NCBI GenBank assembly: GCA_037903475.1
Contig: JBAJFG010000240.1
Span: 868,001 to 932,000 of the forward strand
Source of the DNA: Ancylostoma caninum
Taxonomy: Eukaryota > Nematoda > Chromadorea > Rhabditida > Ancylostomatidae
DNA: 64,000 nucleotides
Reading direction: 5' to 3'
Shown: piece after piece, positions 1 through 11,741 of the stretch
How positions within the stretch are numbered: position 1 is the first letter of the stretch
Layout of the letters: every line of letters starts with the position of its first letter
Notes under the pieces: generated by a model
What the model saw: the letters and a program-made list of their open reading frames with translations, nothing else
The model's database searches: none
What the model was told of the DNA's origin: nothing
Program-made: the position numbers and the translations under genes

Positions 1-156
1 GGTGGAGCCCTTCGTGTGCTCCTTCCATGGATGTCTTTCTCTTTCACATTCAGTACATGTACCTGTCGCTATTTTTTCTGTGTTCGCATACTTGGTCGAT
101 GAGACTGTTGTTTTGTCCTTGATCTAGTACTCATTCATTGCTCCATTTCCTCACAG
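1..156 (+). promoter_or_regulatory. 5' flank of GPCR copy 1 (duplicated upstream sequence)
   Basis: Non-coding sequence ending in a strong acceptor (TTTCCTCACAG) directly before the first ATG at 157. It is closely related to roughly 7,640-7,790 upstream of copy 2, including the stretches GGTCGATGAGACTG and TTGATCTAGTACTC. The duplicated block therefore extends upstream of the coding exons and probably beyond the window. The acceptor before the ATG could be a spliced-leader trans-splice site or the end of an intron after a 5' UTR exon; the sequence cannot tell these apart. Confidence 0.5.
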
Positions 157-3100
157 ATGCACTGTGATCCCATTCAGTATGAGGTGGCCAACATGTCGAC
201 CTATGTGAGTAATGTCATGGGCAAGCGATGCCTATCGGTGAGTAAATTCCTGTAATTACTGACTCCTAGAGGTGTTTGGGTACTGTCCAGTTCTAGAGTG
301 GAATCCACATATGTTCCCAGTAAGGTTCACATCTACACATTTTTTTTGGACTGGTTGAGTTTCCCTAACGAAATTTGGCAAAATCTCCTTAAAACTCAAC
401 TCGTTCGCAATCGCCTTTATGATCGGCTCTGTGTAGCACCTAACTGCGAAGTATAATTAAAAATATAACTAAGGTAAGTATAGTTAAATACAGCATTTTC
501 GTTTTTTCCCTGCTTTCAGTTTCCTGCTTGTGGGAAAACTACAACTTGCAAAGGAAGTGTATTGAATTTTAGTACTTAAAGTTATCTACGCTGGGATAAT
601 TATTTTCGCTTTCTACCAGAATTATCTGCTGCTTATGGAGGAAATCCTTCCGATTCGATGAAATTTTCATATGTTTTATGATTGTGGTCCAGTAAGTAAA
701 TAATTAGTGACTAGGTAAAATAACGCAATCATGGTAAAGAAGAAAACCTGTCTAATCAATAACAGTGTAAATACATCACATTTGCTTAACGCATGTGAAA
801 TGAGTAGTGAAATGACGTATAATGCCACAGGCAAAGTATAATAATTCCTGAAAATTCCAACCGCATCGCAGCATTTTTAGTATTGGTAATTTATGGCCTC
901 TCCTCTAGACGAATTAAATGTGCAAAAATACATGAATAAATATAAATTTTTTGAATGGACAAGCAAAAAATTCGTTCCATTGGCCCAATAGACTTGTCTC
1001 TTCCGTAAAAATAAAGGCTTGCTCCAACTACAAGTGGAATAATCCTGATAAGGTTTTGAAGAAATAGCGGCTTTTCAGTAGATTCAGTCAATACTGGAAT
1101 CTCACGCCATTCATCAAAGCGCCTGAGAATAGAGAGTGAAGGTCAGTGGCTGCCGGGTATTCCAGCCATTTTTTGAAGATAGTCGGTGTAGTAACGATCT
1201 TAGTGGGACACAGAAGTTCTTATGCAGTTTTGACAGCCCTATCTCAAGGAACTAGACCTTCACGGAGCCTTAAAGCCTCAGTGTCCAATTACTTGATCGA
1301 ATTACTGGCATATGTTTGTCCGCATGAGGCAAAGCGGCATCCAAAACATTTTAATTTTCGGTTTCTTTCCTCCACTCTCTCATGCTCCCATTTCAGGACA
1401 GCATATGGATCTCCACCGTGATCGCTTACTCCATGATCTTCATCGTCGGTATAGTTGGGAACATCTGCACGTGTTTGGTGATCATCCGCAACAAATCGAT
1501 GCACACTCACACAAATTTCTACTTGTTCAGCCTTGCTTTGTCCGACATGCTGGTCTTATCTCTAGGTGAGCTGGTTAGTATGAAACTTACTCCCATACTC
1601 AATTCTCAAATAGAGTCCATTCTCGGAGCGAGAACAAAGGAAAATTAAGAATATTAATGAAATATAGGGATTAAGCACCAACTTTGGAATATACGAAATT
1701 GTTTTCAGGTCTTCCAATGGAGCTTTACACCGCAGTGGATTCCGCCTATCCATACGTATTCGGAGAATGGATATGTAAAGGCCGAGCGTACCTGATGGAA
1801 TTCACCAGCTACGCTTCTATTCTAGTCATTTGCTCGTTTACTGTGGAGCGGTGGCTGGCTATATGGTTAGTTGTTCTGGTAGAAGTAAAAGATCTAACAA
1901 AATGAGTCCACCGCAAAAACCTATGCATACTTCTTGACGAATCCTGAGCAACGATTTCTTGAGTGCGCGAAGTCTCCTACGTCCCTCCAGCCACTCCCCA
2001 ACTTCTTTAGCCCTGTCCCATATTCTTCTATAGAGATGCGAATCAAGTCCGAATTATGACTTTTAATCCAGGAACTCCTCTATAGAATGCTCTTTGTAAG
2101 GCGATCTAGACCATGTACGGAGAAATTTTGTTGTCTTAGTGCTGCTCACTTCATCAAACTAACAGGAAGAGATGGGATGAGAGTGGTGTAAGAGAAATAA
2201 ATGTGCTGGAAGCCGTTAATCCGCTCGTTCACACGTCAACTCAGAACGTTCGTGAACGAACTTCTGTTTGATAAACATGACTGCGACAAATATAGCAGTG
2301 CAGGTGTAGCTCAATTGCGTCAAATAGGAAAGTGTACGGTGTACGAGCTTGCCTTCTTACCCGCTTATCCTTGCGTGTAAGGCTGCGATCTTCACCAGGT
2401 GAATACAAAGAACAGAAATTCGCCGGTGACGCTGTTGCCTCCATAAATCCCAAGATAGTGAAGAATTTTGCTTCTGGAAATGCCGAGGAATGCTTCTATT
2501 GTTGTTTTCATGACTTTCTCCCAGTCCAGCAAAATTTTAAATAAAGAATTACTCAGGAAAGCGGCTAGATGGCGGTGAAACTTAAATGAGCAAAGCACAA
2601 TCTGATGTTGGAACCCGTCAGGTTTTGCAATGCTTGTGATGATTTCTTCCTAAATTTCAGCCATCCACTTCGATCGCGATCCTCCTCAAAATTCTCCAGA
2701 GCGTACGTTACAATCATCATCATGTGGACCGTTTCGGCAGTGGCTGCTCTTCCCATGGGCTACATTGTGAAAATCAACCGTCTCCCACTGCCATCCTGGG
2801 CGAAGGATCAGCCATGGACTGGAAAGGTGGGTTAATCTCCATGTTACAGGCATTAGCTCGAAAATAATATAATGCATAAAAGTCTAACAAAAATTCCGTT
2901 GAACTCGATCTACAGGAAATGCTTTTAGGAACGAAGAGCACATTACAGCAATTGAATTACAGCCTAGTGTAATAATTCGCAGAGTTTTGTGCGCAGTATT
3001 CATAGTATTGTGCCATAGATAGCAATTACTGTATGAGAAACGGAAACAACTAAAGTCCTTACGCGCAATCGGCGGGAAAATTTCGAGCGCGCCCAGCATG

Positions 3101-5797
3101 GAGCGCGTGCGCGACGCGGCCCTCTTGTGGTAGCGGTCCCCCGTCGTTCGTCAGATTTTTGGCCCAGGTGAGTGTTTTTCCTTTAGTTTTTTCTTGATTA
3201 AAGTTTATCTGAAGGTGTGAGGCCTGTGGCTGACCGTCGTCGACCGGACGACCCCGCATAGCTCGTAAAAATATTCAATAAAAGCAAACATCTGGGGCAT
3301 GCATGGGGAAACCGTGCAAAATATGAGGCATTCGGGGCCGTCCGGTCGACATCGGTCAGCCACAGGCCTCATACCTTCAGATAAACTTCAATTAAAGAAA
3401 CAAAATGAAAGAAAAACACTCACCTGTCCCAAGAATCACGCGCCGCACGCTGGGCGCTCTCGAAAAATTTCCGCCGATTGCGCGTAAGGACTGTAGGTAG
3501 CCAGTGTTCGATCTGTAAAAATGGCCAATGGTAGTTAGAAGAAGTCACCGCTGTAACGAACTTCCACCAGAAACTTCAGGAACAATGGAAAAAGAATTGA
3601 AAAAGAAAACATTAGAAGATGATATATACACATGTATTAATATTTCAACAGTTACTCAGGTTAGAGCCCACCAATCACTGCTTCTTGAAGCCATATAGTA
3701 TCTACTTTCCAGGTCTCGGAAGACCACGAAACTGTGAAAAACACCGAGTTCTGTGCGATGGACATGCAAGAACAGCAGCTCCAGAAATATCTGATCTGCT
3801 TCGCCTTTCTTGTGTTTTTCCTCGCTCCTGGTGAGTGCATCTGTATCTGTATGTGCTAGGGTTGGGAGACGTTCTTCTGATGCCATCATATTCAGCGTTC
3901 CTCATAACGATGATGTACTCTCATATCGCGATGCGAATCGCCTCGACCGATGCTCTGCTCTACGGGAACAAAAAGAAAGCACGAACGAAAAGCTCTCACA
4001 GCATGATCAAAATGCTAGGTAAGATCCAGAGACATTTAGGAGAAAAGAACATCAAAGCTAACATAGTTGAGAATAAAGACTTAATCTTAGGATCACTCAA
4101 AATTGAATTATTGCGCAACCCCAACATCTTTGATAATTCGTTAATTACCCATTGCATCTTCAAAACCGATCATTGATCGCTGGTTCATTTTTGAGTAAGT
4201 AGGTTACTGCTTTAAGACAAATGTGTATATGTTAGGAAAGAGGCTAACAACATCACATACCATATTTCTTTTCTTACCATGTCATATGCCCTTCACCATC
4301 TTAGTCGATATAGTATTAAATACTTTTGAAGGACTGGGAACTACTGATGAAAAGGTCCGTGACCGGTGATCGCCAGAAGAGATACACTTTTGGCATAGTT
4401 TAGCCCAAAAATCCCTCAGTGTAAATACCTTGGGAATATTTGACTACTGTGTTTTCTCCATCATTTTTCTAATCATTCGCCATGTGATTTCAAGTTATAC
4501 TAAGCTTTTGTCTGCATCTAAGGAGTAAGGTAATTGAACTCTCCGTCAATGTAGAGGTTGCATGGCCGAGATGGATGGGTGAATGAATGGGTACATTTGA
4601 AATTCAAAATTCTTTTCATTCTGAATCGATGCGAACTATACACAGTTAACTACGGAGAGAAAAAGAGAACGGGTTTCAGGTATTTTCTATGTAGGTCCTG
4701 AAATCGAGCCTGTTATGATCAATATGTAACTTACAGTGGACGGCAATGGCGGTGGCCTATCTGCGGCCTCGAGAAGGACGCCGCGCAACCGCACCGCGCG
4801 CGCTGGGATCGGGTTCGTCTGCCACCGGAATGCTATTTCTAAACTTTTTTCTTTCCGATTTGGTCAAAAATCCTTGAAATCGGATAGAAAAGCTGCTAGA
4901 AATAGCATAAAAGCAGCAGAAAACATCGACTACGGCACGCACGGCGAGGTTGCGCGACGTCCTTCTCGAGGCCGCTGATGGACCAACGCCACTGACGTCC
5001 ACTGTATGTTATGTAGGCATTATTCACCCAAAAGTCATCTACTTTTCTGCTCTTCTTCTCACAATGATTCTCTTTGGGGGGCATCACTGCAGAGCATACA
5101 AGATTATCGTTGTTTATGATGAGTTTTCCTATGCGATCTCTGTTTCCTTCATAGTGACGCACTAGATCTGTGGTCACTTCAGCCTGTGTCAGCTGATTAT
5201 GCCCGTAAACTTGCTGCCCTGAACCCGTTGCCTTGCTGTGAGCTTCGTTCTTTCAGTCTCTTTGGTGATCTCATTCTACGTATGCTGGCTGCCATTCCAT
5301 ATCCAACGCCTTCTGTCTCTCTTCATCACCCACCACAAAGGCAACGTGTCGCCGACTGTAGACACCCTTTCCACGCTAGTTTTCTATATCTCAGGTATAA
5401 TATTGGCTTCGTTCATCCGCATTCTGGATATTCATGCTATATGTATCTCTTTTTAAGGATGCTGTTACTACTCGAACTCAGCCACTAACCCCATATTGTA
5501 CAATGTGTTCTCGCAAAAATACCGCAAGGCCTTCATGTGCACGATTTTTGGGCAAGGAATGGCAAAGAAGCTTCGGCCGCAGTGGTACATGACAAGGAGC
5601 TCAGCATTGTAGGTTATACCCATCACGATTTTTGGCTCTCTTATCGTTTTTAATTATCTTCCAATTCCAGACGTTCCAACATTGACAACTCGTTCTACCC
5701 TCAAAGGAACATCGGCAACTCCACTAAATTTCTCGTGGTACCAGACGATCTACGTAAAAAAAGCTGTGTAAATCAAATGCTTGGTAATTCTTTGTGA
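157..5797 (+). CDS. Neuromedin-U-receptor-like class A GPCR, tandem copy 1, tail truncated
   Basis: Nine exons: 157-237, 1397-1565, 1709-1865, 2661-2826, 3713-3830, 3896-4018, 5257-5394, 5458-5608, 5671-5797. All junction phases agree and give 409 residues. This is a plasma-membrane peptide receptor. Visible features are an N-glycosylation site (NMS) near residue 12; TM1 with GIVGN; TM2 with LALSD; a TM3-start Cys in WICKGR; ERW in place of DRY at the end of TM3; an extracellular-loop Cys in TEFCAMD; a basic third loop (NKKKARTK); TM6 with CWLPFH; and TM7 with NPILYN. The pattern fits the worm nmur family (neuromedin U / pyrokinin receptors); which paralogue it is cannot be said. It lies 2 kb upstream of its duplicate. 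The reading frame ends early because an ATTCTTTG tract has one T fewer than in copy 2. Introns and 3' UTR carry foldback elements that copy 2 lacks. Confidence 0.85.
3054..3492. repeat. Foldback (MITE-like) element in intron 4 of GPCR copy 1
   Basis: The ends are inverted copies of each other (AGTCCTTACGCGCAATCGGC at the left, its complement at the right). The inverted similarity continues inward through the stretches containing GAGTGTTTTTC and AGGCCTGTGGCTGACC. The whole 439-base element would fold into one long hairpin. It has no coding capacity. No counterpart is visible in intron 4 of copy 2, so it was inserted after the gene duplication or lost from the other copy. Confidence 0.75.
4734..5004. 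repeat. TA-flanked MITE, CAGTGGACG family, in intron 6 of GPCR copy 1
   Basis: A 271-base element flanked by TA on both sides. Its termini are imperfect long inverted repeats starting CAGTGGACGGCAATGGCGGT. A second member of the family lies at 26,915-27,184. The TA duplication suggests mobilisation by a Tc1/mariner-type transposase. Open frames read through it on both strands are products of its GC-rich palindromic sequence, not genes. Confidence 0.8.
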
Positions 5798-5865
5798 AAA
5801 CCTCATCCTCAGGTGTTAACATAGATGGGTACTTATAAAAAAGCAGAATAACATCAATTATTCTA

Positions 5866-6091
5866 TTAGGTTGTCGAAGAAGTTTTCTGCCACTTAGTTT
5901 GGTATCTTGTATCTTATCTTAAGATTGATTTGAAACTTTTCATCCTATGTGAATATAAAGTTTGGTCAATAGTCTACTTGTACCTAATTTGCCTTCGCAT
6001 TTCGTTACGGTTATGGAAAGAAGAGAAGGAAGAAACATAAATCCGGATAAAAAATTTTAAAAAATGGCGGGATACTTTTTCGACAACCTAA
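5866..6091. repeat. Mariner-like MITE in the 3' UTR of GPCR copy 1
   Basis: A 226-base element with inverted ends beginning TTAGGTTGTCGA, followed by a shared AAGT-type stretch, and TA on both sides (5864-5865 and 6092-6093). The TTAGGTTG start is typical of mariner terminal repeats. The corresponding place in copy 2 (about 11,500-11,560) has no insertion, while the 3' UTR on both sides is alignable between copies. Confidence 0.8.
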
Positions 6092-6296
6092 TACAGAGCA
6101 GGAATATAAAGCTGTAGGAGTAGTATCCCAATTACCCGTTTCATTCCTTGCATTTTTGGTGATCTCGACCACAAACATCACTCACTCTTCGCTTAAATTT
6201 CTATGGGTCCTACTATTGAGTGGAATGCTGTGCAATTTTCCTACGTTTTCACATTCATATTATGTTTACACAATTTCTTCTATTTTTGTATTTATT

Positions 6297-6302
6297 AATA
6301 AA
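6297..6302 (+). promoter_or_regulatory. Polyadenylation signal, GPCR copy 1
   Basis: AATAAA in the context TTAATAAAGGATATTATT. It is conserved with TTAATAAAGGATGTTATT after copy 2. It lies 500 bases downstream of the copy 1 stop, beyond the 3' UTR MITE. Confidence 0.55.
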
Positions 6303-7489
6303 GGATATTATTACTTGTGTCTTGTATCGTGCAAGTCACAATGCGGCAGGAGCTAACCTCACACTTGATGGGGCTTACCTCTTCCTGGGGGCACTCATAT
6401 ATAGCTCCAAGATGAACGAGATCGTGATCAGAAAACTGAAAATTGGTCAGGCTGAAAAGTGAAGCTCGTTCCTCAGCCGTAGCTTCAGCAAGGATGAGAC
6501 AGGGGACAAGAATGTGAAAGGTGTCGACTACTAGACCGTGAAGGCCTTCTCTGAGAAGAATTGCTTACGTATTTGCTTTGTAATAACCTCATTTTGCTCA
6601 CAAAAACAATAGAAATTTCTCACATTCAAAACTGGTACGTTAGCTCCGAGGGCTGCATCGTCTCCTGGCCAGCGCCCTCAGCAGCACGGGAAGCGTCCCA
6701 GTTCCATTTCTGTCAAATTTTTCAATAGTTTCACGAGATTGCTTTTTGCGCAGTTCTAAGCTCTGTGGGGCGAAGTCTTTCACATAATGAAATCAAGGTA
6801 GACAGCTTTCACTGCTAATCCATAGAGGAATCAATCTTCATAGTAGGCCTAGAAATTTGAACGTTCTTCATAATTTTAAGAAACCTTGTGTTGCAGAGTG
6901 ATCTGCATTATTGGCAAAATTTTTCTGCTTACAGAGGTAAACGTTTTTTTTTCACGAAATTGACACGGAAAAGGGGGGGGGGCAAGTTTGAAAATGGAAA
7001 AAAAGAAAAGGTCAGATGATGCGCTATTGTGTGCTGACGAGACCGGTTTCTGAGCAGAATAAGGTGTAAAATTTGAGATATCCTTTGACATTGGGCTAAA
7101 TATAAACAACTTTGCCTTGGGAAAATGCCTAGTGTAACACAGCTTAATTAGGGAGAGAGCACGCGGTATTGGAGGACGCATGGCGCCTAGGTGAGACAGA
7201 CAGAGCGATGAAGAAAAAAAGTACCAAGTATGCAAAGTTACGGTTGACCCAAGATCACGGTCAAAGCAAGCATCCGCTTGCGTATTTCATTTCTTTAAGT
7301 TGCCAAATCGTTTATGCTGATGCAGGCAGACCTGCATGTATACTAAACCGATTGGCAGGAGACGATTATTCGAATCTAAACACATAGTAATATAAATAAG
7401 CCATCCGTCAACAGGTGTTTAAGAGAGATCAGGGTTTTCTGGTAAACATGTATAGAGAGTAGTCTGTCATAACGCTCCCTGGGGCGACG
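6303..7489. other. Intergenic between the two GPCR copies
   Basis: No convincing exon on either strand. Short open frames lack splice context and protein-like composition. A G run occurs near 6,974-6,983. The promoter of copy 2 is presumably in the right part of this stretch. Confidence 0.5.
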
Positions 7490-7790
7490 AGGTGAAGCCG
7501 TCTGTATGCTCCAATCATGGATGCCTTTGCATTTCTCGGTCACTCCATGTCCAAGTCGTCCATGTCGTTTTTCTTCCACACTTCGCATAAATGGTCGAGA
7601 AGGTCCATGCCTTGCCCTTAATCAAGCTCACTCACCGCTCCAGCTCCAGTTCTCTACAGATGTCCCGTCCTTCCTCTTCACATTCAGTACATGTACCTGG
7701 CGCTATTTTTTCTCTGCTTGCACACATGGTCGATGAGACTGTTGTTTTGCCCTTGATCTAGTACTCTTTCATTGCTCCATTTCCTTACAG

Positions 7791-10700
7791 ATGCAGTGTG
7801 ATCCTATTCACTATGAAGTGGCCAACGTGTCCACCTATGTGACCAGTGTTATGGGCAAACGATGCCTATCGGTGAGTCACTTTCTCCAATTACTGCCCTT
7901 TAGGGGGTTCTACGGCTCAAAGCCGTTCTGTTTTTGAGCTTCATGAGTTGAATATTCTTGGATATATCGAGTGCAATCTCTAATGTTTTTTATTTATGTG
8001 ATTCTTAAAGCATTATGTGGGTCTAAAAGCACCTTGCTGAGGAACTGAGTCTCTATAAATTCCTTGCGAGTCCCAAAATCTCAATATCTAATTGTTTTTT
8101 TTTGAGCTATTAATTTATGTTTGCACGCATATGTCAAAGCAAGATCAGGTACACCATCATTTTTGTGGTCCCATTTCAGAGCAATATTCTAATTCCCACC
8201 GTGATCATCTACTCGACAATCTTTGTCATCGGCATAGTTGGGAACATCTGCACTTGTTTGGTGATCATCCGCAACAAATCCATGCACACTCACACGAATT
8301 TCTACGTATTCAGCCTTGCTGTGTCCGACCTGCTCGTCTTGTTCCTGGGTGAGTTGGTGAAGCAGGAAATACAAATGAATGCTTAACTTTCGTAGGAAGA
8401 ATTCGAACTCCGTTGAAATGATACAGCATGATTGTTTTCAGGCCTTCCAATGGAGCTACATACTCTCGTAGACTTTGCCTACCCATACGTATTTGGCGAA
8501 TGGTTTTGTAAAGGTCGAGCCTACCTGATCGAGTTCACCAGCTACGCCTCTATCCTCGTCATCTGTTCGTTCACTGTGGAGCGATGGCTTGCCATATGGT
8601 TAGTGCCTTAGGTGCCTTAATCTCGAAAAACTGTTAAGAGAAATAAGTATGACTAATATAGTAGTCTGCAATAATGTGTAAGCAACAAATTAACGGAGGT
8701 AAGCCTGCTCTTCGCTTCTCCAAGGGTTCCGACCACATTATATGTACATACGTATTATTGGTTCTAGAGCGCAGCGCTTAGGTGAGATGAAATTGAGGAA
8801 TGATCAAGAAGATGAGCACATATTCTTGTCCCTTTTGAATTGGTTTCCCCACGAGGCTTAGAACGAAGTTCTTTCAGTCCAAGTTTTCTATCACCTCACC
8901 AGCTTCTTTGGCTTCGTTTAAGTTTAATTGTGAAGATTAGAATACTAGAAATACCTGTATAGGCCGCCTCTGTTCTGAGTTCTGAGTTTCATACGGAAGG
9001 ATTTTGCTGTTTTTGTATTCTTCGTGGCTGCCCTTCATAAAATTGAGAAGAAGGAGTACGATGACAGTGGTGTAACAGAAATAAATAGTCTGGAAGCCGT
9101 GCTTCCGTTCAACTTACGTAGACGTGCTTCTATTTTGTAAATATGACTGTGCCAAATATAGCAGGTGTGAAGATCAGTTGGGGTAGCCCGATTGCGTCAT
9201 GGGAAAAAGTACGTCATGTCAGCCCACCTTCTTATCCGCTTGTCGTTGCGCATAAGGCTACGAACGTCACCAGACGGATAAAACTAACAGAATAGACACC
9301 ACAGACCCCGGGATACTGGAAAATTCCATCATTGGCAGAGTGCTAGAAAAGTGAAGAACTTCACATTGTTGCTTCCACGGCTTTTTTCTCGTTCTAGCGA
9401 GATTCCAAAGTGAGAATCTTTCTTGAGAGCCGCCACTATGTGAGAGTGAAATTCAAACGAATAACACATTATGAGATTGGTATCCATAATTCCTGTCATG
9501 CCCCTGATGATCTCTTCCTAAATTCCAGCCATCCACTTCGATCACGATCTTCCTCAAAAGTCTGCAGAGCATACATCACAATAATCGTCATGTGGGCTAT
9601 TTCGGCAGTGGCTGCTCTCCCCGTAGGGTACATCGTGAAAATCAATCGTCTCCCACTGCCGCCTTGGGCGATGAATCAACCGTGGACCGGAAAGGTGAGT
9701 AGTCTTCCTATTTTAGAGACACCACATCAAAAACGAAAATTCCCCTTTTGTGTCTCTATTAAGAACGGATTAAGATTATAGTATTTTCGTTGCAGGTCTC
9801 GGACGACTACGAAACTGTGAAAAACACCGAATTCTGTGCGATGGATCTGGGAGAACAGCAGCTCCAGAAACACCTGATCTGCTTCGCCTTCCTCGTTTTC
9901 TTCCTGGTTCCTGGTGAGTATGCAATCAACATCGAATTTTGTGCGACGTTACTCTGATGCAATCACTTCCAGCGTTCCTCATTACGATTATGTACTCTCA
10001 AATCGCGACGCGAATCGCCTCGACTGATACATTGCTCTGGGTGAACAAAAAGGAGGCACGCACGAAATCTACTCAGAACATGATCAAAATGCTAGGTGAG
10101 ATATACAGAGATCTAAGAAGAGAGCATGTCACAACTAGCAAAGTTTAGGATTAAGAGTAAACCTTACGACCTTACGTAGAATCTTCCTCATAAGTAGCCT
10201 ACAAGAACACTGTCTACAGTTCTCGAAAAGGTAAATGGGTTGCGCGTGCGGTTTCATTGCGTTTCGGGCGCAGAATCGCTGCGAGACCTACGGGACCCTC
10301 CCATTTAGAGCATGTTCACTCCGCGCACATCGCTCAGGTCCCGCCGCGATTCTGCAGCTAGGGAATCAGTCTATCTTTTCGAGAAGGACTACATGTACGG
10401 GTTGCATATATGCAAATAAGTAAATAAATAAATAAATAAATAAGTGGATACATTAGAAACTTGGAGGGCTTCCCGTCCTGAATCGGAAGCGAACTATATA
10501 TATTTATTGAGCGAAGTAAAGAAGGTTTCCCATGTGTTTCAGACCCTCAAGGTTGTTACTCTCAGTATCGCCTTGAAGACGTAATGTCTCTTGTCTGTTG
10601 TAGGGCATACAAGGTTTTCGTTGTTTATTTATTTATTTATTCATTACATGGGGAAACCGTGTGGGCAGAAAAAAAATGTAATTAGTGTATGTTACATATC

Positions 10701-11498
10701 ATAACAGCAACTATAGTACATGAACGAAGCGGTGTATTCTATCGAAAAGTATCGAAAACATTTGATGACCTGATAAATCATAATTTATGCTGAATTCCTC
10801 GAGAGATTACTACTTTCTTAATGCTAACCCAGTAAATCTGGTGTGAGCAGTTTACGCCCAAATAACTTGCTGCTATAAGCCCGTTGTTTTACTCTGAGCT
10901 ACATCCTTTCAGTGTCTGTGGTGGTATCCTTCTTCTTATGCTGGTTGCCGTTCCACATGCAACGTCTTCTCTCTCTTTTCATCAGCTACCACGAAGGGAA
11001 TGTGTCTCCGGCCGTAGGGACCCTGTCAACTCTAGTTTTTTATATCTCAGGTATAATATTGGCTTTGTTCATCCGTGTTCTGGATACTCATGCTGTATGC
11101 GTCTCTTTTTAAGGATGCTGTTACTACTCAAACTCAGCCACTAATCCCATACTATACAATGTGTTCTCGGAAAAATTTCGCAAGGCCTTCATGCGCACAA
11201 TTCTCGGGCAAGGAATAGCAAAGAAGCTTCGGCCGCAGTGGTACCTCACGAGAAGCTCAGTAATGTGAGTCTTATCCAGCGCTACATTTCCCGGTATCCT
11301 ATGGTTGCTTAGTTATTTTACAATTCCAGGCGTTCAAACATGGACAACTCATTGTTCCCACAAAGGATCACCGGCAACCACGCCAAATTTCTCGTGGTAC
11401 CAGATGATCGACATGCGAAAACCTGTGCACATCACAGCCTCAGCAATTCTTTTGTGAAAACCTCATGTTCAAGTCGCAAACTAGACGGATACCTATAA
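7791..11498 (+). CDS. Neuromedin-U-receptor-like class A GPCR, tandem copy 2, full-length tail
   Basis: Nine exons: 7791-7871, 8180-8348, 8442-8598, 9529-9694, 9796-9913, 9973-10095, 10913-11050, 11114-11264, 11330-11498. All phases agree and give 423 residues. Exons 1-8 have exactly the lengths of copy 1. Visible features are a glycosylation site (NVS), GIVGN in TM1, LAVSD in TM2, Cys in WFCKGR, ERW after TM3, TEFCAMD in loop 2, CWLPFH in TM6, and NPILYN in TM7. The Ser/Cys/His-rich tail ends LDGYL and is 14 residues longer than in copy 1. Family knowledge says these are neuropeptide receptors of the neuromedin U / pyrokinin clade that signal through G proteins. The start is the first ATG after a strong acceptor, the same place as in copy 1. 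This looks like the intact copy. Confidence 0.88.
10212..10395. repeat. Possible degenerate repeat in intron 6 of GPCR copy 2
   Basis: Begins TTCTCGAAAAGG and ends CTTTTCGAGAAGG, with inner inverted matches around CGCAGAATCG / CGATTCTGC. The inner segment CGGCGGGACCT recurs at 27,231-27,245, next to another (TTTA)n tract. The element limits are uncertain. Confidence 0.4.
10413..10443. repeat. (AAAT)n tract
   Basis: About seven AAAT units, directly after the degenerate repeat in intron 6 of copy 2. Similar TTTA/AAAT tails recur through the window (10,622; 16,438; 27,250; 30,910; 45,575; 57,668; 59,145). They may be tails of a retroposon family. Confidence 0.7.
10622..10642. repeat. (TTTA)n tract in intron 6 of GPCR copy 2
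   Basis: Follows GGTTTTCGTTGTTTATTT, which corresponds to AGATTATCGTTGTTTATG in intron 6 of copy 1. The short tetranucleotide expansion is therefore specific to copy 2. Confidence 0.65.
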
Positions 11499-11735
11499 AA
11501 ATTAGAATAATGCGAATTTTTTGAAGATATTAAAATAAAATTAAGGGAGTGGAATCCTACATAGTTGCCCGTTTCATTCCTTGCTATTTCGGTGGTCTTG
11601 ACCACAGACACTAGTCATTGTTCGCTCAGAACTCTACGGGTCCTTATGTTGAGTGGAACTCTGTGCAATAAGACTAGCGTTTCACCCCTACATTTCACGT
11701 GTACTTTTTCCTTTAATTTTATGTACATACGTCTT

Positions 11736-11741
11736 AATAAA
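11736..11741 (+). promoter_or_regulatory. Polyadenylation signal, GPCR copy 2
   Basis: AATAAA in TTAATAAAGGATGTTATT, 238 bases after the copy 2 stop. It is homologous to the signal at 6297. Confidence 0.6.

Noticed and set aside
4736..5002. Two overlapping open frames (plus and minus) of about 80 codons, and the similar one at 26,889-27,182
   Set aside because: Both lie within GC-rich palindromic MITEs. The similarity between them reflects the repeat family, not a protein family.
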